43,720 nt of DNA from IMG/VR virus record IMGVR_UViG_3300037189_014561, positions 1 to 43,720 of that record. One strand, 5' to 3'. The DNA comes from a virus. A program made the translations under genes and the position numbers. The notes below the pieces were generated by a model. It searched no databases and was not told where the DNA came from. It was given only the letters and a program-made list of their open reading frames with translations. How positions within the stretch are numbered: position 1 is the first letter of the stretch; each line of letters opens with the position of its first letter. Shown in pieces: positions 15,872 to 24,341 of the stretch.

Positions 15872-16181
15872 CTGCAGGGTTCAGCTGCCCGAAGCTCGGT
15901 GGAAGGCCATAAATCCCAGGCGCTGCGGATGCAGTCTGAACCTGCGGACTCTGCCCACCGAAGAGACTGGAGAGCTGCGGAAAGCGCTGGAGAAGGTCTG
16001 TCGTCATGAGGGGGGAGGAAACTCCCGGCATCATGAAATTGCCCTTGTCCCAATAGTTCTGCTGGGGAAGAATGGGAAATCCGCCAGAGGCAGGGTAGGG
16101 CTGAAAGCCCGACACAAAGTTCCCCTTGTCATCCTTCGAAGTCTTCGTGGCTCCACCTCCGCCACCACCACCTTTGCTCAT
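15798..16181 (-). CDS. Small Gly/Pro-rich tail-module protein, 127 aa
   Basis: Starts MSKGGGGGGGATKTSKDDKG, like the protein at 14631-15386, so the two N-termini may be related. The middle is Pro/Gly/Phe-rich (FQPYPASGGFPILPQQNYW) and the C-terminus is a basic helix (KLTRRQQKEAERAARRNA). Probably a structural or ejected protein. Confidence 0.75.
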   Translation of the reverse strand: MSKGGGGGGGATKTSKDDKGNFVSGFQPYPASGGFPILPQQNYWDKGNFMMPGVSSPLMTTDLLQRFPQLSSLFGGQSPQVQTASAAPGIYGLPPSFGQLNPAGATDTTKLTRRQQKEAERAARRNA

Positions 16182-16190
16182 CTTCCACTC

Positions 16191-16526
16191 CTATCCAATA
16201 ATGACGATTCTGTAGGTTCGATCAGTCTGCGCGTTGTTTGCGTGAGTAAAGACTGCTGTGCCATTAACGCGGCCTGTTTCGCTTTGGTATATCGTTCCAG
16301 CTCCAATTTCAGCGGATGCATTGGCTGTCGTAGGAACCAGCACAACAGTGCTATCAATGGAAATTCTGGCATCAGTCAAAGTACTCGTTGCAACATTTGC
16401 GGTGAGGGTGAAAAGGCCCACAGTATTCAGTCGCCCCATCAGGATGCCATTGTGGCTCGCTGTGATGCGAGCCATGAAGTCCTGCCACCGGGAAGCAGAA
16501 GGGGATACTGGCGGTTTCGCGACCAT
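16191..16526 (-). CDS. Small beta-rich structural protein, 111 aa
   Basis: A basic/polar start (VAKPPVSPSASRWQDFMARI) is followed by alternating Thr/Val-rich strands (GLFTLTANVATSTLTDARISIDSTVVLVP, and YRIVIIG at the end). Resembles small tail or decoration proteins in podovirus tail modules. Start overlaps the nozzle stop by one base (TAATG). Confidence 0.78.
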   Translation of the reverse strand: MVAKPPVSPSASRWQDFMARITASHNGILMGRLNTVGLFTLTANVATSTLTDARISIDSTVVLVPTTANASAEIGAGTIYQSETGRVNGTAVFTHANNAQTDRTYRIVIIG

Positions 16527-18022
16527 TACAGATTACTCAACTCAAGAAGATCAAGATAGACCCCCTGAATGTGCTCGCAGGGTCCGTCGGCAGAAACCTT
16601 GATTAGATTCCTGAAGTACCGAGAATTGGTCCTACAGGGCACCTTATTTTCCCTGTTGAGCCCTCGATACGCACCGTAAGTCACATTAGAGTTCATACTA
16701 TCTCTCGTTCCCGTGGCACAGCTCACAGTCGCACCGACGCCTGTGATCATAGGCCGCATCGCGTTGACCATGTAGCGTTTGCCCTCGAGATCCAAGTCAC
16801 CTGTTTCGAGTGTGGCCTCAAGGTTTGCACCGGAGAAAAATCCAGCCTTATGCGTTGAGTCAAATGCGGCGAGGCTTGGCCGACCATTGCCCATCCAGGC
16901 GCGGGAGTCAAGGCTCGTTGTGATAGTATCCATCGTGCCGAAGGCGTCAAGGCTTTCCAACGAGTACCCAATACTCCCCAGACGGCAGAGTGTCTCAATG
17001 CTGCAAGAGATGGGCGGTGCCCACTTTTGCGAAACGTAGTTGTAGGTGAGAAGCTTATCAATCACACCAGTGGTGGAGGCAATTGAGGGATACGCGATGA
17101 TGTAGATTTTGTAGACTGGATCAATTTCTCCAATCACCCTGTCCATGTAGGCCGGGTTTACATCTTCATAGAAAAAGTCGTCTACAAATCCAGCTCCAAT
17201 TGGTAGGGACTGGCTTCCGTCGCAGACGTAGAAGCCGTCTTCACCGAGGTAGTAGATGTTTCCGCCGTACCTTGCAACTGACTGAGGGGAAGGGGTTCCT
17301 CTCGCTCCATCCATGGGCTGGAACGCGAAAACGTCAGGGGTTCCGATGTAGGTACAGCGAGAGATTTGTCGTTCCTGGATAACAATCGCATCAATGGAGC
17401 CAACCCGAGGAACAATCCGCTGAACAGCTCCCCCTGCTCCGGAGATGTTGACTCGTCCACTTTGCACTGCTGCGGCGGCAGAAGATCCTGCCGTGGGCCA
17501 AGAGGTTCCATCCGCGATGGCACTCCACCAGAGACCATCAGGTTGGAGTCCATAGGTTCCGTCATTGGTGTTTCCTAGCATTAAGAAGTTTGAAACCACC
17601 GCCATATGTTTGGCCTTGGGGGCCCCAGACACATCAGCGAAGATGGAGGAAGAGTTCAGAAGGAAACTCTGGAGAGAATCTGTGATATTGGTGGCGAAGA
17701 CCCTCTGACCAAACTGACAGAACTCCCAGTTTTCCGTTGCAACAAGACCATAGGGGGCAACCCTGGAGACGTCAGAGAAGCTTACGCCCGCGGAGAGCTT
17801 GTAGAGTTTCGTCGCGGTGCCAGCCCAAAGGGCTGTGTTCCCTACGGAGTCGATGGAGTAGAAAGCCCCCTGACACCGAGCAGCAAGGGCGTTGTAGGTG
17901 GGGGAGAAGGTCTTGCCGGGGCAGAAGGACCCATCCGACATCGCGTAGACATTCCCACCCCCTACAATATGCTGTGCAGTGGGAGGCCGATCAGGAGCAA
18001 AAGAGCCGTATTCCAGCATCAT
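16526..18022 (-). CDS. Tail nozzle protein, P22 gp10-like, 498 aa
   Basis: The repeated beta-propeller-like strands (for example GNTALWAGTATKLYKLS, WEFCQFGQRVFATN, AVVSNFLMLGNT, GVIDKLLTYNYVSQKWAP) and the conserved stretches RISRCTYIG-like and SVARYGGNIYYLGEDGFYVCDG match the packaged-DNA stabilisation/nozzle family of podoviruses. It sits directly after the adaptor gene (ATGA overlap), the usual order. It closes the portal and connects to the tail tip. Confidence 0.87.
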   Translation of the reverse strand: MMLEYGSFAPDRPPTAQHIVGGGNVYAMSDGSFCPGKTFSPTYNALAARCQGAFYSIDSVGNTALWAGTATKLYKLSAGVSFSDVSRVAPYGLVATENWEFCQFGQRVFATNITDSLQSFLLNSSSIFADVSGAPKAKHMAVVSNFLMLGNTNDGTYGLQPDGLWWSAIADGTSWPTAGSSAAAAVQSGRVNISGAGGAVQRIVPRVGSIDAIVIQERQISRCTYIGTPDVFAFQPMDGARGTPSPQSVARYGGNIYYLGEDGFYVCDGSQSLPIGAGFVDDFFYEDVNPAYMDRVIGEIDPVYKIYIIAYPSIASTTGVIDKLLTYNYVSQKWAPPISCSIETLCRLGSIGYSLESLDAFGTMDTITTSLDSRAWMGNGRPSLAAFDSTHKAGFFSGANLEATLETGDLDLEGKRYMVNAMRPMITGVGATVSCATGTRDSMNSNVTYGAYRGLNRENKVPCRTNSRYFRNLIKVSADGPCEHIQGVYLDLLELSNL

Positions 18023-18687
18023 GTCGTGGTAACTCCCAAGATCCTCGAGGTCAGGGCGGTGCCTGAGAACTCAATGGCCTTTTCATTGGAGTGAATGGCG
18101 GAGAGTTGAGAGATGAAGGCAGTTTGGAAGAATGGAAGCCTTCCATCCATGCCGATGTAGATGGCCAGGTGGCGCAAAGCGCCATAGAGGTATGCCATGG
18201 GGTAATTTGTGCAGATCCAGTTCTCTCCTGCAGTCACCAGGTTCGGCGGGTCGTCGTAGTAGGTGATGCTCAGGGTGTCTGTCGCACTTGCATTCGGGCC
18301 AACGCGGAGTTGTCCACCTTCCACACAATACGCGACAGGGAAGGAAGAAGTGTCAGAGGAGAGATAAGTCGCATTGAACACAGCAGGGGTGGCGAATTCA
18401 AGCTCAGCGCCAGAAGTCCCATTCAGCTTGATTGTCCGGAAGCCGAGGAAACCAGAAGGCAGTGCTGTGTACTCACCACTCAACGCGAAGGATTGGTTCA
18501 CCACCTCCATCCTATGACACCGCAGCGGCTTCACAACACTCCTTCCCGTTGGGTCGAAGAGCCCGTGGAGCATCTCCATCTCTGCGGCGTTGATGAAGAG
18601 GTCAAGTTGTGAGTCGGCAAGTTCTGTTCTCGCTACCCAATCCGCGAGGGCAAGACGGAGACTCGTCAGATTGTTGATAGCGGCCAT
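18019..18687 (-). CDS. Head-tail adaptor (SU10/P22 gp4-like), 222 aa
   Basis: The N-terminal helices LTSLRLALADWVARTELADSQLDLFINAAEMEM followed by MEVVNQSFALSGEYTALPSGFLGFRTIKL and the TLSITYYDDPPNLV and WICTNYPMAYLYGALRHLAIYIGMD segments are the pattern of the phage adaptor family that docks under the portal. It lies between small head genes and the nozzle, as expected. Confidence 0.85.
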   Translation of the reverse strand: MAAINNLTSLRLALADWVARTELADSQLDLFINAAEMEMLHGLFDPTGRSVVKPLRCHRMEVVNQSFALSGEYTALPSGFLGFRTIKLNGTSGAELEFATPAVFNATYLSSDTSSFPVAYCVEGGQLRVGPNASATDTLSITYYDDPPNLVTAGENWICTNYPMAYLYGALRHLAIYIGMDGRLPFFQTAFISQLSAIHSNEKAIEFSGTALTSRILGVTTT

Positions 18688-19041
18688 TTATGCCTCCCTG
18701 ATTTTCACTCGACCCCGAGAGCACCGCACCCAGTTCCAATCTGGGTCATTCAGGAGACGAGTCAGCAGCGACTCGTTGCCTTTGTCCAAGGGATTCACCC
18801 CGTAGATCTTTTCCCAGATTTCAACCACTTGAAGCGGGATAGATGCGACCTTTTTAAAGGCCTTATCCTTATCCCCTGAGTATCCATCCCAGCCATCGTT
18901 TTGGAGTCGCTGGTTCTCGTGAAGCGCACCCCACTCGTTGCCATCGAAAGTTCTGGCTACGCCATAGGTCTGACTCACGGGGTCGAAGACGAAGTCTTCC
19001 CTCACCCCGTTTGAGTCATAGCCGAGAAATCGCTTTTCCAT
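18688..19041 (-). CDS. Hypothetical head-completion-region protein, 117 aa
   Basis: Family unknown. Charged and aromatic throughout (GYDSNGVREDFVFDPVSQTYG, HENQRLQNDGWDGYSGDKDKAFKKVASIP, DPDWNWVRCSRGRV). It is coupled to the previous gene by TAATG and abuts the adaptor gene, so it probably belongs to head completion. Confidence 0.8.
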   Translation of the reverse strand: MEKRFLGYDSNGVREDFVFDPVSQTYGVARTFDGNEWGALHENQRLQNDGWDGYSGDKDKAFKKVASIPLQVVEIWEKIYGVNPLDKGNESLLTRLLNDPDWNWVRCSRGRVKIREA

Positions 19042-19358
19042 TACCCCACCTCAAGCGGAATGATATTGAGTTTGACTGCCGCAGATTCCTGGAGGTAGGC
19101 CAAGGTGGTCATCCCCATGACGTTGAGGATGAGACCCTGCGAGGCCACGATAGGAATATCATTCACTGTGCAGGTTAGGCCAGCCTGACCCACCTTCACA
19201 TAAGCTGCACCAGAGAGTGCTGCAACGAAAATGTACTTCGCCTGCACACCACTCGAAGTGTTTGGGATTGTCTGGGTGGCGCTTGCCGCACCTGTGGTGA
19301 CCTGAACTCCCGCCGCAGCGATTGCCAACTCACCTACTTTTGAATTATGACTTGCCAT
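19041..19358 (-). CDS. Small beta-rich structural protein, 105 aa
   Basis: A Gly/Ala/Thr-rich sequence with alternating strands (VQVTTGAASATQTIP, AKYIFVAALSGAAYVKVGQ, TTLAYLQESAAVKLNIIPLEV). Similar small proteins occur between capsid and adaptor genes in podoviruses and may decorate the head or neck. Confidence 0.78.
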   Translation of the reverse strand: MASHNSKVGELAIAAAGVQVTTGAASATQTIPNTSSGVQAKYIFVAALSGAAYVKVGQAGLTCTVNDIPIVASQGLILNVMGMTTLAYLQESAAVKLNIIPLEVG

Positions 19359-19376
19359 TGGAACTCCATAGAGTTA

Positions 19377-19406
19377 GGGCGGAAGAAGGAATTTCCTCTC
19401 CCGCCC
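19377..19406 (-). terminator. Hairpin between two structural genes
   Basis: GGGCGG (19377-19382) pairs with CCGCCC (19401-19406), with partial inner pairing. There is no long T tract, so it may stabilise or attenuate the late message rather than end it. Confidence 0.4.
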
Positions 19407-19412
19407 GTAGTA

Positions 19413-19883
19413 TTACAGAACGTGACCAGTGACAAGAAGACTTGCCACAAGACCCGAAGATGCACCTGAGGCTGTCGAGGCCGTAAGGAACAAGGCCGAA
19501 GTCCAGATCTGGCGGTTGGCGATAAGGCCACCACCAAAAATACCCGTGGCGGCAACAGACTGACCAGAGATCAGCGTTGCATTGAGGGTAGTCGCGTTGG
19601 CTGCACAGCCGATTGAGACTGTACAGGCGCCGGCACTCTGCGTGGTAACTGCAAGCAGCGTGTCGATGATGTAGAAGGAACGACCGAAGGGATTGGCAAT
19701 AGCGCCAAGTGCACCGGCTGTGTCAGTGGGACCACTGATCAGAAGTTCCAAAGTGAAGGGCATACGCCACGCTGCAACGGACTTCGTTGCAGCGCCTCCA
19801 CCGATTTTGCCGATCTGGAGACCCGTGGCTTCATCGACGAAACCGAGGCTTCCATCAGCATTCTGAATAAGATTCGTGCCCAT
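19413..19883 (-). CDS. Head decoration-type structural protein candidate, 156 aa
   Basis: Lies immediately downstream of the capsid gene. After a polar start (GTNLIQNADGSLGFVDEATGLQIGKIGG), it is small-residue-rich and beta-rich (FTLELLISGPTDTAG, CTVSIGCAANATTLNATLISGQ). Its position fits a decoration or cement protein. No motif was recognised. Confidence 0.75.
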   Translation of the reverse strand: MGTNLIQNADGSLGFVDEATGLQIGKIGGGAATKSVAAWRMPFTLELLISGPTDTAGALGAIANPFGRSFYIIDTLLAVTTQSAGACTVSIGCAANATTLNATLISGQSVAATGIFGGGLIANRQIWTSALFLTASTASGASSGLVASLLVTGHVL

Positions 19884-19910
19884 AAGGGACTCCTTTCAAA
19901 AGTTGAAGGA

Positions 19911-19945
19911 GGGGGGTATATACGATTTCCACCGTAAAACCCCCC
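19911..19945 (-). terminator. G6/C6 hairpin below the capsid gene enclosing motif copy 2
   Basis: GGGGGG (19911-19916) can pair with CCCCCC (19940-19945), placing the 23-bp GTATATAC motif in the loop. It lies 8 bp past the capsid stop, so it could modulate the very high capsid expression relative to downstream genes. Confidence 0.4.
19916..19938 (+). promoter_or_regulatory. Motif copy 2: GTATATAC / TTTCC / GTAAA element
   Basis: GTATATAC, GA, TTTCC, ACC, GTAAA on the plus strand, in the gap between minus-strand capsid and decoration genes. Its orientation is opposite to the local genes. Confidence 0.55.
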
Positions 19946-19952
19946 AGCCCTA

Positions 19953-20894
19953 TTAGGTCAGCGAACGAATGACTGCGGACGACTTCTCGTTCTTCCCCAT
20001 CAGGGAGTATTCGACAGTCATCAGCTTCTTCATCGCGTCACCCGTCTTGGCAAGGTCCTGCACCTGCACCGGACGGAGGTACACAACATTCCACATATCC
20101 GACTGGAGGAGGAAGGCCGTGCGGTTACGCTGGAAGCGGTTCGGGATAACCTTGAACTCGAAGAAGTCGGAAACATACACGTCGATTGCAGTGTACAGCT
20201 TCGCATCTTCGCTCTTGTCCATACGAGTCGCGTTACCCGTGAAGCCAGAAACAGTCTGCTTCTGAGTCGCACCGACCATCAGGTAGTTCGGGTTGCCACC
20301 AGAGGTGAAGGTCTGCTGGCAGACATCCTTCAGCAGGGTTTCCGTGAACGCACGCTGGGTACCGTCAGTGATGGCGACCCAGTTGGAGGAAGAATAACCG
20401 CCACCAGTGTCACCGTTGATGTTGACGTTGGTAGTAATCATGTTCTCCAGCGCACCGAGCTTACGCGCAACAGTCGTGGAGCCGGTGACCGAAGCCTGGT
20501 TCTGGGTGAGAATCGCTTCCATATCACGCTTCAGTTCGTAGGTCTGCTTCGTGAGCTGGTAGGCAACTTCAGAACCACGCCCCGCTCGGGTCGTAGCTTC
20601 CATCGTACCCGAGATGGTGAAGGCCTTGGAGCTGATCTGGCAGCGATTGCCAAGACGCACCGTTGCCGTCACAGCCGCCGCCGTGTAGTCATCACCTTCA
20701 AGCTGCGCGTTCGAGGTGGAGGCGGCTGCATACGCATCCGTCTGCCATTCGAAGAAGGTGTTCTCTGCTTTCGCCTTCCCAGCCATGTTCTGGAAAGGGA
20801 CGTCCTTGGGCGATACGTTCGCGATGAAGTCCTTCAGGTCTTCGCGCATACCGATGACGCTGAAGGTCGTAAATTCGTTGGTAGGGATAGTCAT
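19953..20894 (-). CDS. Major capsid protein, SU10-type (DUF5309)
   Basis: 313 residues. The MREDLKDFIANVSPKDVPFQNMAGKAKA start, FEWQTDAYAAASTSNAQLEGDDY, RLGNRCQISSKAFTISGTME and the end segment KLMTVEYSLMGKNEKSSAVIRSLT match the SU10 major capsid protein family (HK97 fold) used by many podoviruses. It follows the scaffold gene by 12 bp. No N-terminal cleavage domain is apparent. It builds the icosahedral head. Confidence 0.93.
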   Translation of the reverse strand: MTIPTNEFTTFSVIGMREDLKDFIANVSPKDVPFQNMAGKAKAENTFFEWQTDAYAAASTSNAQLEGDDYTAAAVTATVRLGNRCQISSKAFTISGTMEATTRAGRGSEVAYQLTKQTYELKRDMEAILTQNQASVTGSTTVARKLGALENMITTNVNINGDTGGGYSSSNWVAITDGTQRAFTETLLKDVCQQTFTSGGNPNYLMVGATQKQTVSGFTGNATRMDKSEDAKLYTAIDVYVSDFFEFKVIPNRFQRNRTAFLLQSDMWNVVYLRPVQVQDLAKTGDAMKKLMTVEYSLMGKNEKSSAVIRSLT

Positions 20895-20906
20895 CTCTTT
20901 GATTCC

Positions 20907-21908
20907 TTAACTTGAAAGAAGCTTTTCAAGGGCAGCCTGGGTGGAGCCTTGATCTCCACTCCTCGCCACCCTGTGCAGACTTGCCTTCGAGAGCCCAGAA
21001 ACCGGTCCAGTACCTTCCCCCTTCCCGGGTGCTACCACCTTCGGAAGAGGTTTCGCTGAAACCTTCTTTTCTGCTGATTTGAGTGCGGACAGTGCCTTCT
21101 GGCCCTCCATGAACTGCTTCGCAAAAAGCAGAATACGGTGGTCAGAAATCCCTGCAATCTCGCTGTCTGTGAAGTTGAAGCTCTTCAACGTGGATGAAAT
21201 CTCGTCCCGCAAGGTCACACCCTTCACAGGGTCTGCCAGCTCAGGCCACTTTTCGACCAAGGCTTGGGCTTCGCGCTGCAGCTGGGCACTTTGCGATGCC
21301 TGCCACTGCTGAGCCTTATGCTGCTCAAGTTGTTCCAACTCCCCAAGAACTGAGGCTGCCTGTTCCCGCCAGATCATAAATCGCTGGGCGGCTGCTGGAT
21401 CGCGTTGTGCGAGTGCCTGAAGGTCGGAAGGTGCCCTGATTTCACGAAATTCAGCCGGAATGTTTGCTTCCATCTGCTTCGCGAGCACATTCAAACGCTG
21501 CTCGTAGGCTTGCCGGTACTGCAGAGTCTGAGAGTTCTCAGTCTCATACTGTTTCCGGAGTTCGGCGGTCTCTTGGAGACGCTGGTTGATTGCACGCTCA
21601 CGTTCGGCCTCACGATTAGTGATGATTTCCCGAACGTCAGGTGGCAACTTCGCCCACTTCTCTTTCGCTGCCGCATCCCAAGAAGACGGAGGGGAAATTT
21701 CCTCAGCCGTCTCCTCATCCGCGCTGGCCTCTTCAGGTGCGCTTTCCTGTGGCGTAGGTTCCACAGTATTCCTCTCCTGTGCACGCCGTGCCACAGGCTT
21801 AGTCGGAATGGCGGGCTCGACTTCAGGTTCTTGACCTGGGCCCCTCAACAGTTCCGACAATTTATTGCTATCTGAGTCTAGCCCAGAATCATCAATGAAG
21901 CTCATCAC
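20907..21908 (-). CDS. Capsid scaffolding protein, 333 aa
   Basis: An acidic, Pro/Glu-rich N-terminus (residues ~20-85) leads to SSWDAAAKEKWAKLPPDVRE and a long coiled coil (NREAERERAINQRLQETAELRKQYETEN through KAQQWQASQSAQLQREAQAL). This is the usual make-up of podovirus scaffolds, and it lies directly upstream of the capsid gene. The basic C-terminal end (KKVSAKPLPKVVAPGKGEG) would contact the coat protein. Coordinates prohead assembly and leaves before maturation. Confidence 0.87.
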   Translation of the reverse strand: MMSFIDDSGLDSDSNKLSELLRGPGQEPEVEPAIPTKPVARRAQERNTVEPTPQESAPEEASADEETAEEISPPSSWDAAAKEKWAKLPPDVREIITNREAERERAINQRLQETAELRKQYETENSQTLQYRQAYEQRLNVLAKQMEANIPAEFREIRAPSDLQALAQRDPAAAQRFMIWREQAASVLGELEQLEQHKAQQWQASQSAQLQREAQALVEKWPELADPVKGVTLRDEISSTLKSFNFTDSEIAGISDHRILLFAKQFMEGQKALSALKSAEKKVSAKPLPKVVAPGKGEGTGPVSGLSKASLHRVARSGDQGSTQAALEKLLSS

Positions 21909-22185
21909 TCGATCCTTTCTTGAGGGCCTCGATCTGCATCGCAGCCAATTTGCCCGTTACCACAAACTCACGCAAGAACCCTTCGAGCTGGACAAGAATT
22001 TTCACAGCCATGAAAAGACGCTCACGCCCTTCAGTATCCCGCACCGCCGAGGTTTCCCAGGCGTCCACCATCTGTTTCTTTATTGCGGAGAAGGCCTCCG
22101 CAATGAGCGGGTGCTCGAGAAGAAGCTTCGCTTCCCCTGCCTTCTTCAGTTCTTCCTCAAGAGTCAAAGTATGTACTCCATGCAA
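21892..22185 (-). CDS. Small helical protein before scaffold, 97 aa
   Basis: A mostly helical, charged protein (LEEELKKAGEAKLLLEHPLIAEAFSAIKKQMVDAW, RERLFMAVKILVQLEGFLREFV). It overlaps both neighbours (29 bp and 17 bp), which suggests translational coupling with the scaffold. Similar small proteins precede scaffolds in related phages. Function is unknown. Confidence 0.78.
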   Translation of the reverse strand: MHGVHTLTLEEELKKAGEAKLLLEHPLIAEAFSAIKKQMVDAWETSAVRDTEGRERLFMAVKILVQLEGFLREFVVTGKLAAMQIEALKKGSSDELH

Positions 22186-24319
22186 AGTTTATCAAAAACT
22201 CCTCCTCCGCTTTCCGGGCCTCATCAACCCTCTGGGCTTCTTCTGCGAGGGCATCTTCCGCCAGGGACTCACTTCGAAGAAAGTCTTCAAAAGTCCCTTG
22301 ACCGAGAAGAAGAAGTGCTTCTTCCGCAGCCATTTCAGCCTTAGTAGCCCCAGCAAACCACGCATCGAGGAGTTCCGCAGTGATCGTCTTCACATTACCG
22401 AGAACGAGATCCTGAGGCAAGGGGGTAGAAGGAGTCTCTGAGCGGAGGAAGGCGGTGACAGCCTTGTTCTGACTCTTCCGGACTTTCTGTACTTCCGCCT
22501 TCGGGGCAGAGTCAGGGACAAGGAACTGGTCAGGGTGAGGGATTACGAGTTTCTTCTTTTTCTTCCCAACCCCGTCCTCATCATAGTACCCACCACCAGG
22601 CTTCAGGCCCTGGGTAAGGCCGAAGAGGGCAGGAGAACCGCTCAGGGCGAAGGAACCACCACTCGCCACGATGGTGTAGGCAATAGGACTGCCGCCAACG
22701 GTGTAGACCAAACCAGCCGAAACGCCAGAAATGGTGAATGCACCCGCCGACCCTACAAGCTTTCTTCCAACCCGGAGAGTTGCGGCAGAGCCCGTAAGTG
22801 CATAACTTCCGGAGGCAAGGGCGAGCTTCCGACCGAGGGAGAAGTTGGCAGCAGAACCACTAAGGGCGTAGGACCCTGCAGCGGCAGGAAGTTTAACCCC
22901 TCGAATCAGTCCTGTTGCCGAACCACTAAGTGTGAGGGAACCAGCAGCAAGGCTGAGCTTCCGTCCGACAGAAAGGGTTGCGGAAGAGCCGGAGAGGTTG
23001 AAAGATCCAGCAGCAAGGGCAAGGGAATAGTTGATCGGCCCTGCAGTGCCTGGAGTATAGGTGAGGGTGGCTGCAGAGCCATTAATTACAAAAGACCCAG
23101 TGGCGAGGGCAAGCTTTCGATTTACAATCGGGGTCAGGTTTGACCCCGAGAGCGTGAACGCTCCTGCAACCAGCGGAAGTTTTCTGTTAGTCTTCAGAAC
23201 CGCGGCAGAACCACTAAGGGTGAAAGACCCCGCAGAACCAACAAGGACCCTTCCAACCTTCAGGATGGCGGCGGAGCCACTTAGCGCAAAGGAACCAGCA
23301 GCGAGGGAGAGCTTCCGTCCAGCAGAAGTGGAGGCTGCAGAACCTGTGATGGTGAAAGAAGCAGGGGCAGCAATCAGCTTTCTGGCAAGGGCAAAGTTCG
23401 CAGCACTACCTGTGAGGGCAAAGGAGGCAGACGCAGCGACTAACTTATAGCCCTTGATGAGGTTTGCAGCACTTCCACTAAGCGCAAAGGACCCTGCGGC
23501 AAGAGAGAGCACCCGGCCAGTTTTAAGGGTCGCTGCACTGCCACTTAGCGCAAAGGCCCCGGGTGCCAACACCAAGCTCTGGGCGGTGGGTACGCCTGGC
23601 TGCTTAATCGCAATGGTGTAGGTTTGGAGTGTGCTGGAAGCTGTGAAAGTAGAGGGGTCGTATGTGGCCCCTGTGTAACCAGACTCCACCAATTCCGAAT
23701 AGACCGCGGTGTCGGAGGACAAAAGAGCCGAACCTGCAGAGTCACCAAGCACCGCGAAGAATGAGTAAGGGCGATCAGTCTGCGCTGCGGGTTTGGCAGT
23801 GATGCCTGTACCGCCAACACCCTCTGTTCCGATGGTGAGGAAGATGGTCTTGTCGAAAGCGCCCCAAGAGGGGGTAATCGCCGCAGGATTATCGTTGGCC
23901 TGTACTGCTTCGGGGGCGGTTCCACTCTGTGCATTCCCCACAATCAGGACGTGGAGAATATCCGCCTGCAAGACAGCACCGCGAGTGTAGGTAAAAGTCG
24001 TCTCAGTCCCATTAAGGAACTTATACGCCAAGAACTCCGTGGTGGAGGGAGAGAGGAGGGTTGTCCACCCCGCTCCAATTGCCATAGTGGCTGGGCCCTT
24101 AACACCAACCACAAGGGCCAGGGTGTTCGCTGGCCAGGGGGTTGCGTCAGGGCTCTGAGGGAGATTTACAGTGTTAGTGGTGGTGGCTGCCCCAACGTAG
24201 GCAGCCATAGTACCACGGGCAAGAATAAAGGGAGAGCCCTGAGTAATACCACCAGAAAGGCCACGAAGTAGCCTTTTCTTGATATTACTGGGACCTTTTC
24301 CCCTTAAGGGATGACGCAT
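22157..24319 (-). CDS. Large structural protein with 14 tandem ~22-residue repeats, 720 aa
   Basis: Residues ~38-245 form a beta-rich domain (AAYVGAATTTNTVNLP, TDRPYSFFAVLGDS, QTYTIAIKQPG). Residues ~252-575 contain 14 imperfect copies of a ~22-residue unit with core AGSFALSGSAA and GRKL at its end; two copies carry inserts. The C-terminal ~140 residues change to charged helices (KKKKKLVIPHPDQ, EVQKVRKSQNKAV, EEALLLLGQGTFEDFLRS). It is probably a head fibre or appendage, given the location between portal and scaffold; function is not established. Confidence 0.85.
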   Translation of the reverse strand: MRHPLRGKGPSNIKKRLLRGLSGGITQGSPFILARGTMAAYVGAATTTNTVNLPQSPDATPWPANTLALVVGVKGPATMAIGAGWTTLLSPSTTEFLAYKFLNGTETTFTYTRGAVLQADILHVLIVGNAQSGTAPEAVQANDNPAAITPSWGAFDKTIFLTIGTEGVGGTGITAKPAAQTDRPYSFFAVLGDSAGSALLSSDTAVYSELVESGYTGATYDPSTFTASSTLQTYTIAIKQPGVPTAQSLVLAPGAFALSGSAATLKTGRVLSLAAGSFALSGSAANLIKGYKLVAASASFALTGSAANFALARKLIAAPASFTITGSAASTSAGRKLSLAAGSFALSGSAAILKVGRVLVGSAGSFTLSGSAAVLKTNRKLPLVAGAFTLSGSNLTPIVNRKLALATGSFVINGSAATLTYTPGTAGPINYSLALAAGSFNLSGSSATLSVGRKLSLAAGSLTLSGSATGLIRGVKLPAAAGSYALSGSAANFSLGRKLALASGSYALTGSAATLRVGRKLVGSAGAFTISGVSAGLVYTVGGSPIAYTIVASGGSFALSGSPALFGLTQGLKPGGGYYDEDGVGKKKKKLVIPHPDQFLVPDSAPKAEVQKVRKSQNKAVTAFLRSETPSTPLPQDLVLGNVKTITAELLDAWFAGATKAEMAAEEALLLLGQGTFEDFLRSESLAEDALAEEAQRVDEARKAEEEFLINFAWSTYFDS
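22600..23570 (-). repeat. Tandem 66-bp coding repeats (14 units)
   Basis: DNA-level repeat coding the ~22-residue units of the 720-residue protein. Units are diverged at synonymous and some coding sites, so they are old rather than recently duplicated. Copy number could change by recombination. Confidence 0.8.
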
Positions 24320-24341
24320 GGCTCAGCCCTCAGAGAGGGCT

